Part shown: positions 16,276 to 23,062 of the stretch, piece after piece
Layout of the letters: every line of letters starts with the position of its first letter
Position numbering within the stretch: position 1 is the first letter of the stretch
Source of the DNA: a virus
IMG/VR virus record: IMGVR_UViG_3300020122_000466
Span: 1-50,093 of that record
DNA length: 50,093 nucleotides
Direction: 5' to 3' (one strand)
The notes under the pieces: generated by a model
What the model saw: only the letters and a program-made list of their open reading frames with translations
The model's database searches: none
What the model was told of the DNA's origin: nothing
Position numbers and translations under genes: made by a program

Positions 16276-18518
16276 AAATACTTCTATTCCTTCTATTGCT
16301 ACTCATCCCCACCACAAGTTGGGCGACGGCACCCTTCCTCCATCCACCAGGGACGGGTAACAACTATGCCCCCTGCTTTCCTGGTGCTGATCATGGTTTG
16401 TACTTTGGCAACACCTGCCTCAATGACTTCAGTCAAGGCGGCCCTGGGGAGTTTTTCTTCGTCAACATGGATCTGGCGATGGCGGCGGAGCAATACACCC
16501 AAACGGGTTCCACGGGCATTGTAAACTATCGGCTGAATGTAGATCTGAGTAAGGCGACCCCTAATCCGACCAACGATGCCCAAATGAACATCTTTGGGTT
16601 TCAGTCGCTGTTGACTGGGGGAGCCACGAACCTTCCGGACACCCGCCCATTCTTCCTTGATTTCACCTATAACAATGCGACCACTGATGGGCATGTAGGG
16701 GGCGTGGTGCCGAGCATGTTTGCCATTCGCTCGACGATCACGACGGGGCGCTTAGCGGGCCTCACGGGGGTGCATATTGAGAGTCCGGTGTATCGTTTTG
16801 TGCAATGTTTAGCGGGCGCAAATGCGGGGGTGGCGTGCACCGATGATAGTGAGTGTCCTGGATCATTCTGTTCAAGTCCTGAACTGGCGTGTGTGGGAGG
16901 GCCGAATCAGGGTGCTTCGTGTAGCATCGATCAACAAGGAGGCATCGCGGATTCCATCTGCCCCTCCAGTTTCTGTGGAAAAGCCTTCGTCAATAGCCTC
17001 CCCGCAGGCCTTATCATTGAGCAACAAGCCATCAGTCCAGCCGCAGGTGAGCGGGGGTTTGGAATCAAAACCCTAGGCTCCACCGATGATTCCTACTTTC
17101 TTGGGCGCATGGCCATCGGAGCATTCCTCAATGAAGGAGGAGACACTACTCTTACTGCTGCCCCCAACGCGCATTTTCTCGTAGAGGGTGGGATTGCGCC
17201 TGGAGATGTACCTGTGGTCAATAGCACCCGCCCCCTCCCGTATCTTCAATATTTCAGTAATCGCACCGAACTCGTCCCCGCCATCGGGAATGTAGTGGTG
17301 CAGGATCTCGCGGTGAACGCGAACTATGGCACGACCACCACCCTTGCGGATCCGCATGTACTGGGTGTGGAACAGAGCACGGTCGCAGGCTCTGCGGTCG
17401 GCGCCATCGCCACTGAGGGCATGGTCAATGTGAACTGTGATGCGACCGCCATCACCCGTGGAGATTATCTGATCACCTCCACCACCGCAGGGTTGTGCAC
17501 CACCAATGGCACCACTCCGCCTCCACCTGGCGCACTCCTTGGGCGCGCCATCACCTCCAAGGGCGCTGGGGTTGGAACAGTGGATGTGTTGCTGAATGTT
17601 GGGGGGGTGAGTGTGCCCACCACTCCAACCGCCACGGTGACTGCAACCCCTACTCCTACGATTACCGTGACACCGACTCCTACGGTGACCGTCACCCCTA
17701 CCGCTACCTACCCTGTATATATTCTTAACACTCCCACGCGCACCCCAACTGTCACGCCAACACCCACTTCAACAGCAACCCTTACCCTTGGTCCTACCCC
17801 AACTGGACCCGCTGCCACACGGACTGCCACCCCTTCACCCACACCCACCAGCACCCTCTCTCCCACACCAAGCCCAAGTCCTACGGCTCCGGTAGAGATT
17901 GGCACTAGCCTTCGTATTGATGGGCAATATCTCTTAGTGCGTGGGGAAAACCAGTTCGCCCTCCTCCAACAAGACACCTATGCCGCCCCTGGAGGGGTGC
18001 TAATTCAAGCAGCTAATGGACTGACCCCGCTGGGTAATGTTGGGAATAATGGTGGAGCGGTGACGCTCCAAAGTGGTGGAGGGACTGGGGTAGCAACTAG
18101 TGGGGCTATCAGCCTCTTGTGTGGCACCCCTGGTTCAAACTGGGTTGGGGGAGACATTGACCTCAAGCCCTCGAAAGGTACGATCACTCCCTTTGGGAAT
18201 CGCATCTACTTTGATAATGCGGCACACCTCGTTGCAAAAGGTGGCAGTGTGCCCACCCTCTCTAGCTGTGGGACTAGTCCGAGTGTGGTCGTTGGCACGG
18301 ATAGCGCGGGCAGTTTCACGGTAGGCTCCGTGGCCACCGGGTGCGTCCTCACCTTCAACCAAACCTGGATCAACGCCCCGCATTGCTTCGCGAACGATCA
18401 TACCTCGGTGATTGCCGTCGGGACCACCACGACGACCACCACCATTACCTTCGACACCGCCACCCTCGCCGCCATTTCGAGCCAAGCCCTTGATTACTTC
18501 TGTATTGGAAATGAATAA
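16272..18518 (+). CDS. Secreted fibre-like protein with Cys motif, Thr-Pro linker and receptor-type knob
   Basis: 748 residues; ATGA overlap with the previous gene. Signal peptide (residues 1-18: poly-Leu core, cleavage after SWA). Residues 178-240 carry C-x(4)-G-A-x-C and CPGSFC/CPSSFC pairs such as CTDDSECPGSFC. Residues ~370-445 form a beta domain with TRGDYLITSTTAGLC and LLGRAITSKGAG, as in fibre modules next to intramolecular-chaperone domains. Thr-Pro linker ~448-540. The end (from about 660: LSSCGTSPSVVVGTDSAG, then GCVLTFNQTW and FCIG) matches a C-terminal knob very common in fibre-like proteins of uncultured phages. So this is most likely a host-binding fibre, but exported. Confidence 0.7.
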   Translation: MKILLFLLLLLIPTTSWATAPFLHPPGTGNNYAPCFPGADHGLYFGNTCLNDFSQGGPGEFFFVNMDLAMAAEQYTQTGSTGIVNYRLNVDLSKATPNPTNDAQMNIFGFQSLLTGGATNLPDTRPFFLDFTYNNATTDGHVGGVVPSMFAIRSTITTGRLAGLTGVHIESPVYRFVQCLAGANAGVACTDDSECPGSFCSSPELACVGGPNQGASCSIDQQGGIADSICPSSFCGKAFVNSLPAGLIIEQQAISPAAGERGFGIKTLGSTDDSYFLGRMAIGAFLNEGGDTTLTAAPNAHFLVEGGIAPGDVPVVNSTRPLPYLQYFSNRTELVPAIGNVVVQDLAVNANYGTTTTLADPHVLGVEQSTVAGSAVGAIATEGMVNVNCDATAITRGDYLITSTTAGLCTTNGTTPPPPGALLGRAITSKGAGVGTVDVLLNVGGVSVPTTPTATVTATPTPTITVTPTPTVTVTPTATYPVYILNTPTRTPTVTPTPTSTATLTLGPTPTGPAATRTATPSPTPTSTLSPTPSPSPTAPVEIGTSLRIDGQYLLVRGENQFALLQQDTYAAPGGVLIQAANGLTPLGNVGNNGGAVTLQSGGGTGVATSGAISLLCGTPGSNWVGGDIDLKPSKGTITPFGNRIYFDNAAHLVAKGGSVPTLSSCGTSPSVVVGTDSAGSFTVGSVATGCVLTFNQTWINAPHCFANDHTSVIAVGTTTTTTTITFDTATLAAISSQALDYFCIGNE

Positions 18519-19306
18519 TGTATAGATATATATTCATTCTATTACTTCTTCCTACTGTGGGCTGGGCCGCCCCCCCAGGCCAAGACACCCTCATCCCCAA
18601 TGCCAAGCGCTTTGGGGATGCGCCCTCCCACCTCTGGCAAACTCAACTCGCTCCTCACCACTATCGATTGTGTTACAACACCGCCCCAGATGGGGGCGGC
18701 ACACGGGAGGATGCCAGCTCTCTGAGTGATGTGCAGTGTGTGGACTTCAATGGGGAGCCCGCTACCAATACCCTGTGCTTAGTAGAAGGGCATGGCATTG
18801 ATAGCGCGGATGGGGCCCGAAACCTACTCTGTGTAGATGTGGTGCGCACCAGTTTTGGCCCTGATCTAGCGCTTGGAGGGGGTGAGGATGCCCGCCTTCT
18901 GAGTCCCTCAGCGAAGGGCACCAGTCCTGAGCGCCAAACCCAAGCGTATGAGCTGCTCTTTCGTACCGAGGACACCCGTATCGCCCTCCAAGCGCCCACT
19001 GCCCTCTGTTTAGGGGTGACCCCCTGGCACGTCCACGCCTGCACCGCCAGTGACGGGGCGCTGGGCACCTTCATTGGTTATGACACCGTGGAAATTGGGT
19101 GGGTGGCAGAAACCCTCGTCTATGCCAGCACCCGGGGGATTGTGCGTGGGGCGCCCTGCACCGGCACCATCAACACCGGAGACCCGGTGACCTTGGGCCA
19201 TACCCTCTTCACCACAGGGCTCTTGGTGCCCCCCTCGTCTACCCCGCTGGTGGGTCATGCCTTGACCCCCTGTGATGGTGCTACCTTAGACTTCCTTCAG
19301 CAATGA
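18518..19306 (+). CDS. Secreted fibre-associated protein with GD-type beta domain
   Basis: 262 residues; start overlaps the previous stop (TAATG). Signal peptide (residues 1-17, ILLLLPTVGWA). No Thr-Pro linker. The C-terminal 100 residues repeat the plan of the 748-residue protein's middle domain: VYASTRGIVRGAPC, INTGDPVTLGHTLFTTG, then LVGHALTPCDGATLDFL, i.e. a GD-x(2-3)-T turn and a Gly-x-Ala strand. It ends the fibre block, just before the lysis genes. Probably forms part of the same appendage or surface layer. Confidence 0.6.
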   Translation: MYRYIFILLLLPTVGWAAPPGQDTLIPNAKRFGDAPSHLWQTQLAPHHYRLCYNTAPDGGGTREDASSLSDVQCVDFNGEPATNTLCLVEGHGIDSADGARNLLCVDVVRTSFGPDLALGGGEDARLLSPSAKGTSPERQTQAYELLFRTEDTRIALQAPTALCLGVTPWHVHACTASDGALGTFIGYDTVEIGWVAETLVYASTRGIVRGAPCTGTINTGDPVTLGHTLFTTGLLVPPSSTPLVGHALTPCDGATLDFLQQ

Positions 19307-19350
19307 CAACGCCCCATCAACTGCGCTAGGATGCGCGCAAAGGAGACCCC

Positions 19351-19698
19351 ATGCCCAAAGCTCTCGCGGACTGGTGGAACGATCCCACCCACAAAGCGCT
19401 CATCGCGCGCTTCCTCATCTTCATTTTTGGCGCGCTCGTCAAAGCAGGCAAAATTCCCACGGGGTATGAGGGGCTCGGGGATTTCATTGGACCCTTCATC
19501 ATGGGCAGTGCGCTGCTTGTGCCGGCGGGGCAGATGAATGCGAGTGGGGTGGTGACGCACACCACCACTACCACCACGAAGGTGGAAGCGCTCGAACCCC
19601 CCAAGGTGGCGCCCATCGTTGTGCCCGTGAACGCACCTACCCTCCAGCCCACAGTGGTGCGGGGGCCCACCATGCCTCAAACCACTCCCCATCCCTAA
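19351..19698 (+). CDS. Holin-like membrane protein, 115 aa
   Basis: Strong ribosome-binding site (AAAGGAGACCCC). Two hydrophobic segments (residues 17-31 and 44-60, LIFIFGALVKAG and FIGPFIMGSALLVPAG) are followed by a Thr- and Pro-rich soluble tail (VTHTTTTTTKVE). Place at the head of a row of small membrane genes leading to an endolysin fits a holin, which forms holes in the inner membrane, but no holin family is recognised. First of three consecutive membrane proteins; which one is the holin cannot be told from sequence. Confidence 0.55.
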   Translation: MPKALADWWNDPTHKALIARFLIFIFGALVKAGKIPTGYEGLGDFIGPFIMGSALLVPAGQMNASGVVTHTTTTTTKVEALEPPKVAPIVVPVNAPTLQPTVVRGPTMPQTTPHP

Positions 19699-19931
19699 TG
19701 GACGCCGCTACCATCACCGTCCTGATGCAAAGTATCACCACCCTCGGGGTGGCCTTCATCACCTACATGGGTATCCGGTTCACCAGCACCATTAAGAAAC
19801 TGGAGACCAACACGAATTCAATCAAAGATGCGCTGGTGGAGGTCACCCGCAAGTCCAGTTTTGCCGAAGGGATTCTGGAGGAGAAGCGCCGTCGTCGGGA
19901 ACTTCCCGACGACACAAAGGAGGACAAATGA
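19698..19931 (+). CDS. Single-span membrane protein with coiled-coil tail, 77 aa (holin or i-spanin candidate)
   Basis: TAATG overlap with the upstream gene. One membrane span (residues 5-25) followed by a charged helical tail (IKKLETNTNSIKDALVEVTR, then EEKRRRRELPDD). This topology fits either a small holin or the inner-membrane spanin (Rz): an N-terminal anchor and a periplasmic coiled coil. It is short for Rz. With lipoproteins downstream, the i-spanin reading is attractive. Confidence 0.55.
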   Translation: MDAATITVLMQSITTLGVAFITYMGIRFTSTIKKLETNTNSIKDALVEVTRKSSFAEGILEEKRRRRELPDDTKEDK

Positions 19932-20152
19932 GTCTCATTGCCTTTCTCATCACACTAATTGTGGTGGTATGCATCATCTATTGTGTCCGCTTATTGCTAC
20001 CGATGCTGGGCCTCCCTGAGCCCATCAACACCGTGATCATGATCATCATTGGGCTCATCTGCTTGCTCTGGTTACTCAACTCGTTAGGTGTGGTGGGGAG
20101 TGGCCCATTCTTGCGTATAGGAGGGGGCAATGGCCAAGTGTTTGCTCGTTAG
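19928..20152 (+). CDS. Two-span membrane protein, 74 aa (holin candidate)
   Basis: ATGA overlap with the preceding gene. Two hydrophobic helices (residues 3-24 and 33-55; ITLIVVVCIIYCVRLLL and VIMIIIGLICLLWLL) and a short Gly-rich polar tail. This is the topology of class II holins. The 3' end overlaps the next gene by 23 bases. Confidence 0.55.
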   Translation: MSLIAFLITLIVVVCIIYCVRLLLPMLGLPEPINTVIMIIIGLICLLWLLNSLGVVGSGPFLRIGGGNGQVFAR

Positions 20153-20366
20153 CATCTTCGCCACCCTCCTCGTGGGATGCTGCGCGGATATGAAACTGGG
20201 CATCATGGCCTATGGAAAGAGCGTGGAGCAGCAAGCGGGCACCAGCCAGCTCCTCCTCCAGCGCTGCCGGAAGGGGGATGACCCCGCGTGTAGCGCCCTC
20301 AACCAAAGTCTGATTACGCAGCAGCAAGCAGCCCGTCTGCTCCAAGGGTTGGCTGCTAAACCTTAG
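20130..20366 (+). CDS. Small lipoprotein, 78 aa
   Basis: Starts inside the previous gene. Lipobox LVGC at residues 14-17 after a short hydrophobic core (LLVSIFATL), so Cys17 should be lipidated and the protein placed in the outer or inner membrane leaflet. The rest is Gln-rich and helical (QQAGTSQLLLQRCR, QQQAARLLQG). It may be the outer-membrane spanin or another envelope factor. Pro content is low, unlike classic Rz1. Confidence 0.55.
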   Translation: MAKCLLVSIFATLLVGCCADMKLGIMAYGKSVEQQAGTSQLLLQRCRKGDDPACSALNQSLITQQQAARLLQGLAAKP

Positions 20367-20380
20367 TGAAAGGAGTATAT

Positions 20381-20521
20381 ATGAAGTATATCTATTATAG
20401 TATTCTACTTAGTCTGGTGATCGCCGGGTGCACTACCATCTGCAAGATTCCTGGCGTGAGCATGCTTGGCGTTCCTTGTCCATCTCCCACCGCCACCTTG
20501 CTTCCACCTATCCTGAGCTAA
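20381..20521 (+). CDS. Rz1-like o-spanin candidate, 46-aa lipoprotein
   Basis: Good ribosome-binding site (AAAGGAGTATAT). Very short product with a hydrophobic core and lipobox VIAGC (Cys17), then a Pro-rich tail (CPSPTATLLPPILS). Length, lipobox and Pro tail match the plan of Rz1, the outer-membrane spanin that fuses membranes at the end of lysis in Gram-negative hosts. Two lipoproteins lie side by side here, an unusual doubling. Confidence 0.6.
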   Translation: MKYIYYSILLSLVIAGCTTICKIPGVSMLGVPCPSPTATLLPPILS

Positions 20522-20524
20522 GTC

Positions 20525-20902
20525 ATGGCTGCCCTCAATACTGGAGCACTGCTTCAGCAACTGTGGGATTGGGCGCGCAAACTCGCTGCGGATCCCAAGA
20601 ACTCTAACCTGTTGGATAGTGTGGTGGCGTTCCTGAAGGGGCTGCAACGCAGTGACATCACCGCTGCCATCGCGGATATCCAAGCGAAACAGGCAGCGTT
20701 GGTGGGCACTGGCTCCCTTGCAGACCTCTCCACCCCAAACTTGATCCTCTACGCCACCTTGGGGGATGCCGCCGTCATGCTCACCGCTACTGATCTGGCA
20801 GGGGCAGCGGCAGCGGATGTGCAAAGCTGGTTTGTGGAGCACGCCATTCCTGTGTTGGAAGACTTGGCACGGCTCGCCCTTCCATTACTCGTGATGCTGT
20901 AA
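20525..20902 (+). CDS. Helical hypothetical protein in the lysis block, 125 aa
   Basis: Starts 3 bases after the o-spanin stop. All-helical and Ala/Leu-rich (FLKGLQRSDITAAIADIQAK), with a hydrophobic C-terminus (ARLALPLLVML) that could touch a membrane. No Cys, no catalytic motif. Function unknown; possibly virion-associated or lysis-related by place. Confidence 0.6.
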   Translation: MAALNTGALLQQLWDWARKLAADPKNSNLLDSVVAFLKGLQRSDITAAIADIQAKQAALVGTGSLADLSTPNLILYATLGDAAVMLTATDLAGAAAADVQSWFVEHAIPVLEDLARLALPLLVML

Positions 20903-20911
20903 GGAGTCCCT

Positions 20912-21103
20912 ATGGCCACCTTTTCAAGTGTACTCGACCTTGCCCACAAACTCTTTGATGCGCACGCAGCAAGTGCGGATGAAGATGCTCCTGCTCCGCA
21001 ATCGACACCAAAGAAGGACCCAACCTATGGCCTGCATCCAGGTGAAGGCCAACAAATTAAGGACCAACATCTGTTGGATGATCCCAACGATCCCAGTAAA
21101 TGA
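20912..21103 (+). CDS. Small acidic protein, MATF start, 63 aa
   Basis: Ribosome-binding site AAGGAGTCCCT before the ATG. Begins MATFSSVLDLAHKLF, one of the recurrent MA(N/T)F starts, then an Asp/Pro-rich disordered part. Overlaps the endolysin start by 4 bases (ATGA), so it may serve translational coupling. Confidence 0.5.
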   Translation: MATFSSVLDLAHKLFDAHAASADEDAPAPQSTPKKDPTYGLHPGEGQQIKDQHLLDDPNDPSK

Positions 21104-21447
21104 GCGCTCCTCCTTCCAGCCTCCAGCAACACTTTGCCCTGACTCTCGCCCAATTCATCGTGCGCATCAATGCGCTGGGGTGGAAGGTCACATTGGGGGA
21201 AGCCTATCGACCCCCTGAGTTAGCGCAGCTCTATGCGCAGCAAGGGCGAGGGATTGCCAATAGCCTGCACACCGTGCGTTTAGCCATCGATCTCAATATC
21301 TTTGATCACGAGAATAACTATCTAAGTGACACCAAGGATCTCGAAACCGTTGGGGCGATTTGGGAAGCGCAGGACCCCTTAGCCGCGTGGGGGGGTCGAT
21401 TTGGTGATGGAAACCACTTTAGCTTCGGATATGAGGGACGCCGCTGA
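21100..21447 (+). CDS. Endolysin: M15-type L-alanyl-D-glutamate peptidase
   Basis: 115 residues, the normal size of a single-domain enzyme of this group (T5-type Lys, VanY-like M15). It cleaves the peptide stems of cell-wall peptidoglycan. Seen: the S-x-H-x(6)-D-L site (SLHTVRLAIDL, zinc ligands His57 and Asp64), and GDGNHFSF near the end (third zinc ligand His106), with the usual substrate-loop YRPPELAQLY. No signal peptide, so release needs the holin upstream. The holin candidates and lipoproteins directly before it form the lysis cassette. The fold is well known; residue numbers are my own count. Confidence 0.85.
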   Translation: MSAPPSSLQQHFALTLAQFIVRINALGWKVTLGEAYRPPELAQLYAQQGRGIANSLHTVRLAIDLNIFDHENNYLSDTKDLETVGAIWEAQDPLAAWGGRFGDGNHFSFGYEGRR

Positions 21448-21662
21448 TGGCCACATTTAAGAAACTCGCTGGGGCTCCTCCTTCTGATGATACGGATGAC
21501 CCCATTGCCCAGTCCTTCCGCAACATCGGGGCGCCTGCACCTCCCAGTGCGGATTACACTGCTAACGCCAACCGCACCGCCCCTAAGCCTGGCGGGATGC
21601 CCACACGCAAGCCTAATGAGACACTTGAGGACTATGCCGCACGCATTGCAGGAGGTGGGTGA
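21447..21662 (+). CDS. Small disordered protein with MATFKKLA start, 71 aa
   Basis: Starts on the last base of the endolysin stop (TGATGG). MATFKKLAG matches the recurrent start motif; the middle is Pro/Asp-rich, and it ends NETLEDYAARIAGGG, a short helix. Its stop overlaps the ATG of the next large gene. Unknown function. Confidence 0.5.
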   Translation: MATFKKLAGAPPSDDTDDPIAQSFRNIGAPAPPSADYTANANRTAPKPGGMPTRKPNETLEDYAARIAGGG

Positions 21663-23062
21663 TGGCCGCTGGAGATGGATTTGCCAACCTGTTGGAAGCG
21701 GATGATCCAACCTACAAACCTCCAGATGAGGTTGCCCCGACAGGGAGTGAAGGGGGGCCTGGGTCGCTCAGTGAGGACATCGCGACTGGCAAGCAGGTGG
21801 CGGCTGCGAGCAAAGTGAAGGGGTTCGCGGGGTTTGACCGCCCACTCCAAGCGCAGGAGTTGATGCACAGTGGAGAGGAAGCCCAAGCCCTCCAGGCGAA
21901 TGACGCCCGCCGTCATGCGCTCGCGGAAAAGGAGCGGGCCTCCATCAACTTAGGTGAGGCGGCAGCCCGCCAAGATGATCTCCGTCGCGCTGAGTTCGGG
22001 ACCGCTGATCCCCTGAAGGCTGCCCAGTTGAAGGCCACTGGGGTGTTTGATGCGGACTTTGGGGAGCGTTTCAAAGCAGACCCTGAAGGCAGTGCAGCGG
22101 CAGCGGCTCGTGCCCTCAGCATCTTAGGGAAAGGAGGCATGCAGGATGCCCCTACTGGTCCAAGTGGCCCCGAGGCCCTCACGGGAGGTCGCAAATACAG
22201 TGTAGGCACTGGGCAGCATGGGGAACCCTACTTTACCAACCTCTCCCCAAGTGAGTTGAAGGAGGAAGCGCATCAGCGCAGTGCCCTCACCGGGGAGTCC
22301 TATCAACCCAGCGTCACTGATCTGCACCGCATTCCAGGGATGCAAGATCAACCCGCTGGAGCCCCTGGCACTTCTTCAACTGACCCCGCAGATATTCTGT
22401 TTCAAGGGAAACTCACCAAAGTGCAGGAGATCATTGGTCAACCCGCGCGGGATATTAAGCAATTAGAGGCGAAACAGGATCTCAAGAATCGTATGATTCA
22501 AGTGGGGCATGATCAAGGGCTCGATGCTGCGCGCAGTCAGTTGGTGGATGAGATGCGGAAGAACCCCTTACTTGGGATCGCGGCCTTTAAGGACGCGGAC
22601 AATACCCTCCTCAAGTATGGTCAGCACACCGCCCGAGAGATTAAGAATAAGCACTTGGATCCCACCCTCTACTTCCCTTCACAGAAGGCCAATGTGGTGC
22701 CAGGTACCGATGCCAATCCAGCGGAGCAAGCGAGTGTGACCAATCCTGGTGGCCGCTTGAACGACACCACCTTTCAGCAGGAACAACAGCAGCATGTCGC
22801 TAATCAGACTACCCAGCAGATTGATCAAGCAGCGGCGAAGGAACAACCCACCACTGCGCAATATGCGCGTGGAGGGGTGAAGTCTGTGGCACCCACCCAA
22901 CTTGACCCTGGGGACCCTACTGCTGGGGCAGGGCCCCGCTCAGATCTTGGCATCCTTGGGGGCCTGATTAAGGAGAAGTTGAAGCGCAAGCAACGGGAAG
23001 CTGACGCGCGTGGCTATGACCCCAACGCCCAATCCGACATCGCGAAACTGTTTGGATTCTAA
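21662..23062 (+). CDS. Internal-virion-type protein, 466 aa
   Basis: The ATG at 21662 overlaps the previous stop. Sequence is helical and charged, rich in Ala, Gln, Glu and Asp with low-complexity spacers (QQEQQQHVANQTTQQIDQAA). No membrane segment or catalytic motif. Located before the 1151-residue protein, in the place where podoviruses encode ejection or inner-core proteins. Family not recognised, so this is a context call. Confidence 0.55.
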   Translation: MAAGDGFANLLEADDPTYKPPDEVAPTGSEGGPGSLSEDIATGKQVAAASKVKGFAGFDRPLQAQELMHSGEEAQALQANDARRHALAEKERASINLGEAAARQDDLRRAEFGTADPLKAAQLKATGVFDADFGERFKADPEGSAAAAARALSILGKGGMQDAPTGPSGPEALTGGRKYSVGTGQHGEPYFTNLSPSELKEEAHQRSALTGESYQPSVTDLHRIPGMQDQPAGAPGTSSTDPADILFQGKLTKVQEIIGQPARDIKQLEAKQDLKNRMIQVGHDQGLDAARSQLVDEMRKNPLLGIAAFKDADNTLLKYGQHTAREIKNKHLDPTLYFPSQKANVVPGTDANPAEQASVTNPGGRLNDTTFQQEQQQHVANQTTQQIDQAAAKEQPTTAQYARGGVKSVAPTQLDPGDPTAGAGPRSDLGILGGLIKEKLKRKQREADARGYDPNAQSDIAKLFGF

